The position numbers and the translations under genes are program-made. The notes under the pieces are model-generated. The model was not told the origin of the DNA. It worked only from the letters and a program-made list of their open reading frames with translations, and made no database searches. 6,400 nt of DNA from Peptococcaceae bacterium UBA2264 (GTDB lineage: Bacteria; Bacillota; Desulfitobacteriia; Desulfitobacteriales; Desulfitobacteriaceae), in the NCBI GenBank assembly GCA_002347475.1, contig DDXI01000028.1, positions 660 through 7,059 of the forward strand, in the 5' to 3' direction. This document shows, in pieces, positions 1-5,754 of the stretch (within the stretch, counting starts at the first letter, position 1; each line of letters opens with the position of its first letter).

Positions 1-1
1 G

Positions 2-1453
2 CCCTACAGAGGGCAAAGACAGCCTAAAAAAGGCAGTCAAAGCAAGGTGGTTTTTGGTGAATTAAAACAGCTGCTGACGGAATCCGAGCATAGGGTCCAG
101 CCGCGGTGCCCTTATTATGGGCTATGCGGCGGCTGCCAACTGCAGCACGCTTCCTATGAACATCAGCTGCAGATCAAAAAGGACATCGTGGAGCGGGCCT
201 TCCGGGGGCTGGGTCGGGAGGAAAGCGCAAAGGTGGAGATCCAGTCGGTCTTGGGCGCCCATGAGCCTTGGGGTTATCGCAACAAAGGAATCTTTGCCGT
301 GCAAAAGCAGGGAGAGAAGGTCAAGATCGGATTTTATCAGAGAAAAAGCAGGCTGGTTGCGGGAACAGGGTGTCCGGGCCTTTTTTCGGACCAGGCCAAT
401 GGTCTGATCCAAGCCATTGCGTATTGGCTGGAAAGCGCCGGAGCAGAGATTGGCGCTCAAGGCTTACATCACTTAATGATCCGGGAAAGCAAAACCACGG
501 GCCAGCTGATCCTGGTCTTGATTGGCGCGGTTGACAAACCGGTGTGGCTGCCGGATTTCCTAAAAACATTCGTTCCCAAGGATCCCAAGACACTGCCGCC
601 CATGGCGCCGGTGCCCAAGCAGCTGCTGCAGGGCATTGGCTGGCTGACCGCGGACCTCAAAGAAGGTCCGGTGCTGGAAGGCAAGCCGGAAACCCTCTGG
701 GGCAATCTGATTTTGGTGGAGCATTTGGGAAAAATCCGTTATGGCATTTCACCGGAATCTTTCTTTCAGGTGAACACAGCCCAGGCCAAGGTCCTCTTTG
801 ACCAGGTCTTGAAGATGGCGTCGCTTACCGGCAAGGAACGAGTCTGGGACCTGTACTGCGGCACCGGCTCCATTACCTTGTATTTTGCAGCCAAAGCAAA
901 ATCCGTCCTGGGCATTGAATCTGTGTCGGCGGCTGTAAAAGATGGACAGACCAACGCCCGGCTCAACAAGCTAGGCAATGTGAAGTTTGTGACCGGCTTG
1001 GCGGAGGAACTGCTTCCGGAGATCATCCATCCCACAGTTACGGAAGCGAAAACAGAGGCAGCGCCTTTGGCCGAAAAAGTCGCCGATCGCTGGCAGAAAA
1101 TGGCCCAGGCAGCCCAGGCGGTCGAAGCGGCTGAAGCGAAGGCTGAAATGGAACCCGAGGCACTCGCCGCCGAAGCAGCAATCCTGGAGCAGAAACGTCG
1201 TGAGACGGCCAATTTGCCGGATGTGGTGGTGATGGATCCGCCCAGCAAAGGCTGCGAGCCGGCGGTGATCGATGCAGTATTGGAAGCCGCACCGGCGCGG
1301 ATCGTTTATGTATCCTGCGATCCTGCCACCCTGGTGCGGGATTTAAAGCGAATTATCGCCGGGGGACACTACGAAATCGAGGCTGTGCAGCCTGTGGATA
1401 TTTTTCCGCAGACAGGGCATTGTGAGGCCATTGTGAAGCTTGCAAAACGGTAG
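2..1453 (+). CDS. rlmD: 23S rRNA (uracil-5-)-methyltransferase, TrmA/RlmD family (5'-partial)
   Basis: This is a SAM-dependent enzyme that puts a methyl group on C5 of a uridine in 23S rRNA; the symbol is at family level, since Firmicute members may modify both U747 and U1939 (RlmCD). Numbering from the GTG at 47, the [4Fe-4S] cysteines are C21, C27, C30 (CPYYGLCGGC) and C109. SAM motif I is DLYCGTGS at 268-275. DPPSKG follows at 397-402 (most relatives have DPPRKG). The catalytic cysteine is C424 in YVSCDPATLVRD, and the general base is E460 in FPQTGHCE. The frame is open to base 2, and the bases before 47 encode a basic stretch (QPKKGSQSK) fitting the end of a TRAM domain. The GTG is therefore probably internal and the real start lies outside the window. 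Two additions stand out: a short proline-rich stretch near 176-195 and a long Ala/Glu-rich insert near 329-389. It is distinctly GC-richer than everything downstream. Family assignment is very secure; the exact target uridine is not. Confidence 0.95.
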   Translation, partial: PYRGQRQPKKGSQSKVVFGELKQLLTESEHRVQPRCPYYGLCGGCQLQHASYEHQLQIKKDIVERAFRGLGREESAKVEIQSVLGAHEPWGYRNKGIFAVQKQGEKVKIGFYQRKSRLVAGTGCPGLFSDQANGLIQAIAYWLESAGAEIGAQGLHHLMIRESKTTGQLILVLIGAVDKPVWLPDFLKTFVPKDPKTLPPMAPVPKQLLQGIGWLTADLKEGPVLEGKPETLWGNLILVEHLGKIRYGISPESFFQVNTAQAKVLFDQVLKMASLTGKERVWDLYCGTGSITLYFAAKAKSVLGIESVSAAVKDGQTNARLNKLGNVKFVTGLAEELLPEIIHPTVTEAKTEAAPLAEKVADRWQKMAQAAQAVEAAEAKAEMEPEALAAEAAILEQKRRETANLPDVVVMDPPSKGCEPAVIDAVLEAAPARIVYVSCDPATLVRDLKRIIAGGHYEIEAVQPVDIFPQTGHCEAIVKLAKR

Positions 1454-1476
1454 GAGCAAGTAAATTCAACGCTTTC

Positions 1477-1515
1477 AACCCTTGAATTATAAATAAGATT
1501 CAAGGGTTTGTTTTA
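1477..1515 (+). terminator. Rho-independent terminator after the rRNA methyltransferase gene
   Basis: A perfect 11-bp stem (AACCCTTGAAT at 1477-1487 with ATTCAAGGGTT at 1498-1508) closes a 10-nt loop and runs into TTTGTTTTA. It begins 23 bp after the methyltransferase stop codon and ends just before the Fic operator sites, so it separates the two transcription units. Confidence 0.88.
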
Positions 1516-1563
1516 TACCGATATCGGAATAATGTTTACAATGTATCGATATCGGTATATTAT
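1515..1563 (+). promoter_or_regulatory. Fic gene promoter overlapped by two inverted operator-like sites
   Basis: ATACCGATATCGG at 1515-1527 recurs in inverted orientation at 1546-1558 (TCGATATCGGTAT, one mismatch). Each copy is itself nearly palindromic around GATATC. A sigma-A-like promoter sits among them: TTTACA at 1535-1540, a 17-bp spacer, and TATTAT at 1558-1563. One site lies just upstream of the -35 and the other fills most of the spacer, the classic placement for repressor binding. The inferred transcript starts shortly before the Fic start codon. The likely binder is the HTH domain of the Fic protein itself, which is inference. Confidence 0.7.
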
Positions 1564-1581
1564 GTTGTTGAGGTGATTCTT

Positions 1582-2502
1582 ATGAAATATATGAGTATAT
1601 CTGAGGCTAGCAACAAGTGGCAAATCAGTGCCCGAAGAATACGTGTGCTATGCTCAGAGGGACGAATCGAAGGAGCTGTAAAATTCGGTCGAAACTGGTC
1701 AATTCCATATGATGCAGTCAAGCCTGCCGATGCCAGAGTAAGTTATAGAAAATCATATGAAGGCATTGTGTATGACTTTAGCGGAATTGATGAGATGAAA
1801 GAAAAGATTGATAAACATAGACCGTTCTCAAAGCAATTAGCAGATTCGCTGCACGAAAAGCTGATTATTGAATGGACGTATAATAGTAATGCTATCGAAG
1901 GGAATACTTTAACTTTATCAGAAACAAAAGTTGTTCTAGAGGGAATAACTATTGGTGGTAAAAGCGTTGTGGAACATTTGGAGGCAATCAATCATAGAGA
2001 AGCAATTCTATACTTGGAAGAAATAATCAGTCATAATGAACCTTTATCTGAATGGAATATAAAAAACATTCATGCCCTTATTCTTAAAGAGATCGACAAT
2101 CAGAATGCAGGTAGGTACAGGATGGAAAATGTAGTGATTGGTGGTGCTATTCATATTCCGCCCAAGCACTATGAAATCAGTTCACTTATGCAGAACCTAA
2201 TTCTGGAGTATAAAGAAGAATGGCAGTCATATCACCCGATTGTAAGAGCGACACTTCTACATGGTGAATTTGTAAAAATCCACCCATTTATTGACGGAAA
2301 CGGAAGAACATCCAGACTGCTTTTGAACTTTGAATTAATGAAAAATGGATATCCTCCCATTATCATAAAGAAAGAAAACAGAGCGCAGTATTATAATGTG
2401 TTGGATCATGCCCATACCACCATGGATTATCAACCATTTCTTGAGTTTGTTGCTAAGTTAGTTATTGAATCTGAGAAGTTGTTGTTGTCATTGGTTGAAT
2501 AG
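1582..2502 (+). CDS. Fic-domain AMP-transferase-type protein with N-terminal HTH, class II
   Basis: 306 aa. Fic enzymes usually move AMP from ATP onto a hydroxyl side chain of a target protein; the target here is unknown. Residues 1-50 form a MerR/excisionase-like winged HTH (ISEASNKWQISARRIRVL, then a GRNWSIP wing). The Fic core follows, with the catalytic loop HPFIDGNGRTSR at 234-245 complete (H234, D238, N240, R242, R245). The inhibitory motif (S/T)xxxE(G/N) is SNAIEGN at 102-108, N-terminal to the core, which makes it class II. E106 should clamp the ATP site until relieved. The preferred start is ATG 1582: GAGGTG at 1570-1575 sits 6 nt upstream, while the in-frame GTG at 1573 overlaps that site. 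No separate antitoxin gene is adjacent, as expected for intramolecular inhibition. The gene is monocistronic and visibly AT-richer than the gene before it. Family identity is firm; biological role is open. Confidence 0.93.
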   Translation: MKYMSISEASNKWQISARRIRVLCSEGRIEGAVKFGRNWSIPYDAVKPADARVSYRKSYEGIVYDFSGIDEMKEKIDKHRPFSKQLADSLHEKLIIEWTYNSNAIEGNTLTLSETKVVLEGITIGGKSVVEHLEAINHREAILYLEEIISHNEPLSEWNIKNIHALILKEIDNQNAGRYRMENVVIGGAIHIPPKHYEISSLMQNLILEYKEEWQSYHPIVRATLLHGEFVKIHPFIDGNGRTSRLLLNFELMKNGYPPIIIKKENRAQYYNVLDHAHTTMDYQPFLEFVAKLVIESEKLLLSLVE

Positions 2503-2594
2503 AAAATACCTTGATGTAAATATACAGTTTGATTTTCCACCAAGGCCCCAATATATTCTAACGACATCATTTTTGTCTACTCAAGGCATATTGA

Positions 2595-2650
2595 GTCAGT
2601 TGTTCTGCTGTCTAGGACCGAAGGGACGACGAGAGCAGATTAGAACTGAC
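2595..2650 (+). other. Imperfect hairpin, possible structured RNA or decayed element end
   Basis: GTCAGTT (2595-2601) pairs with AACTGAC (2644-2650). After a small internal loop, TCTGCT (2604-2609) pairs with AGCAGA (2634-2639), leaving a purine-rich loop of about 24 nt. No known riboswitch consensus is recognised, no T-run follows, and the right arm overlaps a motif resembling the neighbouring repeat units. It could be chance or an element remnant. Confidence 0.3.
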
Positions 2651-2675
2651 CATGCGATAGCTGTCCAAGAAGCCA

Positions 2676-2803
2676 AACCGAAGGTGTCGGCTGATTGGAA
2701 ACAGAGCAGGATAGATGTCAGTGGTTTGCGAATGGTCGATTTAGATGTTTTTTGAAATAATCGAGGTTGTGTGGGCAGCTTGGATGTTGGGGTAAAAAAG
2801 TTG
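2676..2803 (+). repeat. Multi-unit non-coding repeat, copy A
   Basis: This is a diverged copy of the block at 3785-3920. Three units resembling CAGATTAGATGT are clear, at about 2705-2719, 2735-2749 and 2774-2788, spaced 30 and 39 bp. A fourth, badly eroded, lies about 30 bp earlier. The last unit is followed by GGTAAAAAAGTTG. The three clear units and the tail each lie exactly 1116 bp before their counterparts in copy B. A TGTCCAAGA motif precedes both copies (2662 and 3761), with a 17-bp length difference in between. Ordered repeats of this kind resemble transposase-binding arrays at insertion-sequence ends, but no transposase is present and the element is not identified. Confidence 0.7.
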
Positions 2804-2821
2804 CAGATAGGCTAACTAACA

Positions 2822-2890
2822 TGTCCAAAACGTGCTTATATGTTGATTAGCCATAGTGCTTTATGTAAAGATGAATACACGTTTTGGACA
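2822..2890. repeat. 69-bp segment bounded by perfect 13-bp inverted repeats
   Basis: TGTCCAAAACGTG (2822-2834) is exactly inverted as CACGTTTTGGACA (2878-2890) around a 43-bp AT-rich interior. The ends have the TG...CA form common to many insertion sequences. Repeat copy B lacks about 105 bp that copy A carries here, between the GTAAAAAAGTTG tail and a shared CAATAATGGGA, which suggests insertion into copy A. No target-site duplication is visible. A miniature transposable element (MITE) or a large regulatory hairpin are both possible. Confidence 0.55.
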
Positions 2891-2973
2891 GGAAAACTTG
2901 AATTTAATATGGTATGGGCGAATTCAATAATGGGACATTTTTTAAAAATTTATGAATGCAGGCGGTATTGAAA

Positions 2974-3396
2974 ATGCAGAAAATCGCCGTCATATATGCA
3001 ACCAAAACCAAACATTCAAAAAAATTGGCTGAAGCAATCGGCTCGTTTTTAAATGTTAAAATTATAAATATAACTGAGAAACCGGCGTTGCAAGATATTG
3101 ATTTGCTTTTTTTAGTTGGCGGCATTTATGGCGGTGTTAGTATGCCGGAGCTATTAGAGTACATAAAGAAGCTTGAAGCACCCTTGCTCAAGAGCGCGGC
3201 ACTTGTAACAAGCTGCGCTTCAGGCAGACAAAAGCAGATCGCAGTTCGCAGCATACTTGAAGAAAAAGGAATAAGAGTAATTGACGAATTTGTTTGCAGG
3301 GGCAGTATACTATTTGTCTCTGCGAGTCATCCCAACGCTAAGGATTTAAAAGAAGCAACTGACTTTGCTCAAAAGATTGTGAGCACAAAGGTATAA
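2974..3396 (+). CDS. Flavodoxin-domain protein
   Basis: 140 aa, the size of a short single-domain flavodoxin, and predicted cytosolic. It would bind FMN and carry electrons; its partners are unknown. The N-terminus MQKIAVIYAT is strand beta-1 leading into the phosphate loop TKTKHS, a departure from the usual T/S-x-T-G-N-T. GGIYGGVSMPELL fits the FMN-ring loop after strand beta-3. The C-terminal part, with a conserved-looking FVCRG and an HPNAKDLKEATDFA helix, matches flavodoxin-like proteins of clostridia. ATG 2974 is preferred because AGGCGG at 2960-2965 lies 8 nt upstream and the fold starts there. An ATG at 2956 would add six residues without a better ribosome binding site. The gene stands alone between repeats and a recombinase relic. 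The atypical phosphate loop leaves FMN affinity uncertain. Confidence 0.8.
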   Translation: MQKIAVIYATKTKHSKKLAEAIGSFLNVKIINITEKPALQDIDLLFLVGGIYGGVSMPELLEYIKKLEAPLLKSAALVTSCASGRQKQIAVRSILEEKGIRVIDEFVCRGSILFVSASHPNAKDLKEATDFAQKIVSTKV

Positions 3397-3454
3397 ACAA
3401 ATTAAACTCGATAAATTCCAGTTTCAATGAATCTGCAATTACGGAGGTTTGGTT

Positions 3455-3603
3455 ATGGCTGATAATAAAAGAATACACTATATCCCACCATTGCCTCCGA
3501 AACGTTCCAAGCGGTGCAGTTTGAAAAACAACATCGTAGCAATGTGATAAAAGGCAAAGAAGCAAGCCAGCGAAAAAACAAAAAATACAGTTCAAAGCAG
3601 TGA
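3455..3603 (+). pseudogene. Collapsed large serine recombinase relic (start fused to recombinase-domain piece)
   Basis: GGAGG at 3443-3447 and ATG 3455 open a 30-codon frame beginning MADNKRIHYIPPLPPK. This resembles the lead-in that precedes the catalytic domain in many clostridial serine recombinases. From about 3497 the homology jumps to the recombinase domain in another frame (SETFQAVQFEKQHRSN ... KKYSSKQ, stop TGA 3601-3603). Bases 3499-3606 align without gaps to 5432-5539 at roughly four-fifths identity by eye. The catalytic serine domain is absent. The simplest reading is a large internal deletion plus frameshift. Alternatively the upstream piece is simply eroded recombinase domain (PTIASETF against PAILSKETF). 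The short frame ending at 3547 could still be translated. Confidence 0.6.
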
Positions 3604-3674
3604 AAATAATAAATAGCCTAATAACTTCACGTTGAGTGGTAGTATTGATAACAAGGACTGAAAAATAGACATCT

Positions 3675-3708
3675 GAAAAGCCTTAAAATATAGGCTTTTC
3701 GGTGTTTT
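3675..3708 (+). terminator. Rho-independent terminator downstream of the first recombinase relic
   Basis: A perfect 9-bp stem, GAAAAGCCT (3675-3683) with AGGCTTTTC (3692-3700), encloses an 8-nt AT-only loop. A T-rich tail follows (GTGTTTT, 3702-3708). It is probably the surviving terminator of the flavodoxin/relic transcript. The relic at 5127-5536 has no equally clear counterpart. Confidence 0.6.
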
Positions 3709-3784
3709 AGAGTGAAAATCTGGTGGAAGAAAAGCGATGATTTTCTGCTTTGGGGGAACGTGTCCAAGATGGCAGTTAGACCCC

Positions 3785-3920
3785 GTACAGAGCGGATTAG
3801 ATGTCAACGGGTGTGTACAGAGCAGATTGGATGTCAGAGATTCATAAGTGTTCAGATTAGATGTTTTTTATTTTCGCCGGGGTTGTGTGGTCGGATTGGA
3901 TGTTGAGGTAAAAAAGTTGA
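3785..3920 (+). repeat. Multi-unit non-coding repeat, copy B
   Basis: Four units occur in one orientation: AGCGGATTAGATGTC (3791-3805), AGCAGATTGGATGTC (3821-3835), TTCAGATTAGATGTT (3851-3865) and GTCGGATTGGATGTT (3890-3904). The steps are 30, 30 and 39 bp. The first two extend to 21-base matches with two differences (3785-3805, 3815-3835). GAGGTAAAAAAGTTG closes the block. This copy is cleaner than copy A and shows the original design better. The intervening bases differ from unit to unit, so the motif rather than the whole 30 bp has been kept. Confidence 0.75.
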
Positions 3921-4032
3921 ATAATAGACTAAACACAATAATGGGATAGAGCGAAATGATGGTTAGACACCAAATACAATGCTTTATGGGACTGGTAATA
4001 TTGGCAATATAATTGCAGAAGCAACCTGTGAT

Positions 4033-4074
4033 TGACAATTTTCCATGCTTGGTTGGTAGATGCAACCAAGGCAT
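4033..4074 (+). promoter_or_regulatory. Candidate promoter with palindrome for the XRE-like gene
   Basis: TTGACA at 4033-4038 is a perfect -35 box; the best partner is TAGATG at 4057-4062 (18-bp spacer), a weak -10. The inverted repeat CTTGGTTG (4048-4055) / CAACCAAG (4063-4070) is centred on that -10 and extends three pairs further past one bulged base, ending in TTTT. It could be an operator for the downstream regulator, as is common for XRE proteins. Alternatively the hairpin plus T-run could be a weak terminator. Confidence 0.4.
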
Positions 4075-4123
4075 TTTGGTACATTTAACTCATAGATAAA
4101 TTATATATAGCAGGAGGGATTAC

Positions 4124-5077
4124 ATGGATTTGTCATTCAAATTACAAGAACTAAGGAAAGCTAGCAATTTATCACAAGAAGAATTAGGTGAAAAGCTAGA
4201 TGTTTCTAGACAAGCTATTTCCAAATGGGAAGCAGGTCAAACGAGCCCTGAAATTAAAAAAATTATTCAACTAAGTGAGATTTTTAATGTTTCGACGGAT
4301 TATCTTTTAATAGATGAGTTGGAAAATGCAGACGCGGCACAAAATGATAAAGGAGAGAAATGCCAGTCAAATAAAAAGAGCATCATGATTTCGTTGGTTT
4401 TAAGTGCTGCTCTTCTTGTCTGTATAATTGCCATCACTCAACTTAACGCAAAGAACCAAAAATTATCAAGTGAAATGGCTGCTACTCAAGTGGAGCTCAT
4501 CTCAGAAACTGAAAACACTGCGCCGAAAGAGTACGAGCGATTAGCAAAATACTATTTTGATTTTTCCAGAGAAAATCGATTAGATTATGTTCCGTTTTTC
4601 GCCGAAAAAGAGGCGCCTACTGAAAGTCCCAATTACCTTTTCTGGGCTTTTGCAATTAACTTGGACAACTGGGGAGATGACAAAGGCATTATGAGTCAAT
4701 CCTATGTTGATGAAGTTGTCGCATCACATTTTGAAATAACCGGGATAAGCCATCTCTCCATGAGAAAAGCATGGGATTACGATGGTGAAAAGTATACAGC
4801 GCTGCCACAGAGCATCAGGGAAAAACCTATTTATATCTTGAAAGAGTATTCCACATATATACAAAACGGTATACAAACATATGAAGTTGTACTCTACAAT
4901 TGTGGGTTGTCTAATGATACGATCCCGAATGAAGAAGATATTGAAAGGATAAGAAACAACGCAATAAACGGTCTGACGGATGAGTTGACCTTGTTCCAAA
5001 CAGAAAAAATCACATATAGGCACGCCTTTAATGGACCTATCTTTGTATCTCATGTAAAGGTAGATGATGAAATCTAA
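4124..5077 (+). CDS. Membrane-anchored XRE-family HTH protein with unknown C-terminal domain
   Basis: 317 aa. Residues 6-62 are a standard XRE HTH (LSQEELGEKLDVSRQAISKWEAG, with ISKW typical of the recognition helix, then the NVSTDYLL cap). A charged linker (65-85) leads to one membrane helix at about 86-107 (IMISLVLSAALLVCIIAI). A short helical stretch (108-130) and a domain of about 185 residues rich in aromatic and acidic residues follow. With lysines just before the helix, the N-terminus should be inside and the C-terminal domain outside. This suggests a regulator that senses something at the envelope; the signal and the C-terminal family are not recognised. AGGAGG at 4112-4117 lies 6 nt before ATG 4124 and fixes the start. 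It is monocistronic, flanked by recombinase relics and repeats. HTH and topology are well supported; function is open. Confidence 0.85.
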   Translation: MDLSFKLQELRKASNLSQEELGEKLDVSRQAISKWEAGQTSPEIKKIIQLSEIFNVSTDYLLIDELENADAAQNDKGEKCQSNKKSIMISLVLSAALLVCIIAITQLNAKNQKLSSEMAATQVELISETENTAPKEYERLAKYYFDFSRENRLDYVPFFAEKEAPTESPNYLFWAFAINLDNWGDDKGIMSQSYVDEVVASHFEITGISHLSMRKAWDYDGEKYTALPQSIREKPIYILKEYSTYIQNGIQTYEVVLYNCGLSNDTIPNEEDIERIRNNAINGLTDELTLFQTEKITYRHAFNGPIFVSHVKVDDEI

Positions 5078-5126
5078 TTTAGGTGATAAATAACGTAATG
5101 TAGGAAGTATTTAGCATTTTATTTAG

Positions 5127-5536
5127 ATGAAAATAAGAAAATCCAATTGTCATGAGACCAATATTATCAATTTAGTTATCGATGATAATGAAGCTAAAAA
5201 TGTAAAGTTAATCTTTAACAAGTATCTTCAAGACAAGAGCATAATAGGAATTGTATCTGAGTTGGAGCGACCAGGAATTAAGTCTCCTACCGGAAAAGAT
5301 AAATGGTGCAAACGGACAATTGATGTAATGCTCAGCAATGAAAAATATAAGGGAATGTTCGACTGCTAGATGACGGAAAACATGAATCATATTACCTGTC
5401 AGAGAACAACAATCCGGCGATCCTATCTAAGGAAACATTTCAAGCGGTGCAAATTGAAAAACAACGCCGAAGCAATGTTACAAAAGGCGAAAATGGAGTC
5501 CAGAGAAAAAGCAAAAAATACAGTTCAAAGAAGTGA
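5127..5536 (+). pseudogene. Large serine recombinase relic (recombinase domain only, frameshifted)
   Basis: The first frame to the stop at 5367-5369 reads NLVIDDNEAKNVKLIF, then PGIKSPTGKDKWCKRTID and MLSNEKYKG, the hallmark course of the recombinase domain of large serine recombinases. At about 5360 the homology continues in the -1 frame (LLDDGKHESYYLSENNNPAI, LSKETFQAVQIEKQRRSN ... KKYSSKK) to TGA 5534-5536. The N-terminal catalytic serine domain is missing, a stop codon (5124-5126) directly precedes ATG 5127, and no ribosome binding site is present. The zinc-ribbon and coiled-coil C-terminus is also absent. It is therefore not functional. It stops at the same TGA as the relic at 3455-3603, so the two share a decayed ancestor. 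Downstream, 5637-5687 again matches 3611-3660, with 93 extra bases (5540-5632) between. Confidence 0.8.
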
Positions 5537-5754
5537 AATTTGAAAATGGCCTAATCGAGATTTATAAGACGAGAACTCAGAATAGACTTTTAACCCGCAA
5601 AAATACAGCATTTTTACTATGCTTTTCAAAAATGTGAAATAGCCTAAAAATTTCATGTGGAAACAGTCGTGTTGATGCCACGAGCCTAGGTTGAAGCAAC
5701 AGAACAATTACCTGTGAGACATTTAAATTTGATAAACATAAGGAGAGAAGAGAT

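Larger units (their letters stand above)
2503..2973. other. Intergenic accessory stretch without a convincing gene
   Basis: No credible coding sequence is visible. An open frame crossing 2465-2755 overlaps the Fic 3' end, lacks a ribosome binding site and shows no family resemblance. The stretch contains an imperfect hairpin (2595-2650), copy A of the multi-unit repeat (about 2676-2803) and a 69-bp segment with 13-bp inverted ends (2822-2890), all listed separately. No clear terminator follows the Fic gene; the only candidate is a weak CCTTG/CAAGG pairing near 2510-2544. No strong promoter for the downstream flavodoxin gene was found. Confidence 0.7.
3604..4123. other. Intergenic stretch with terminator, repeat copy B and XRE promoter region
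   Basis: There is no convincing gene. A 64-codon frame at 3712-3906 mostly reads through the tandem repeat units (recurring RIRCQR/IGCQR-like residues) and is best seen as an artefact. Bases 3611-3660 resemble 5637-5687, the tail shared with the second recombinase relic. A terminator at 3675-3708, repeat copy B at 3785-3920 and promoter-like sites before 4124 are listed separately. Bases about 3945-4030 hold nothing recognisable. Confidence 0.65.

Noticed and set aside
47..49. GTG at 47 as the true start of the methyltransferase gene
   Set aside because: The frame is open to the window edge, the upstream codons encode a basic stretch fitting the end of a TRAM domain, and family members carry that domain before the cysteine cluster; no clear ribosome binding site precedes the GTG.
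766..1248. Long reverse-strand frame inside the methyltransferase gene
   Set aside because: It is the antisense shadow of a GC-rich Ala/Glu-coding region, giving Ser/Ala-rich low-complexity residues, with no family resemblance.
2465..2755. 96-codon forward frame after the Fic gene
   Set aside because: It overlaps the Fic 3' end, has no ribosome binding site, and runs through repeat copy A; no protein-like pattern was seen.
3785..3904. CRISPR array
   Set aside because: Only about 12-15 bases per unit are conserved, spacers of 15 bp are too short, the last step is 39 bp, and no cas gene is present.
3712..3906. 64-codon forward frame with repeated RIRCQR/IGCQR-like peptides
   Set aside because: The periodicity comes from the 30-bp DNA repeat units, copy A does not keep the frame, and there is no ribosome binding site.
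5537..5632. Continuation of the recombinase reading frame past TGA 5534 (EVKFENGLIEIYK in another frame)
   Set aside because: It is open for about 33 codons but does not resemble the expected recombinase C-terminus, and this 93-bp stretch is absent from the sister relic.
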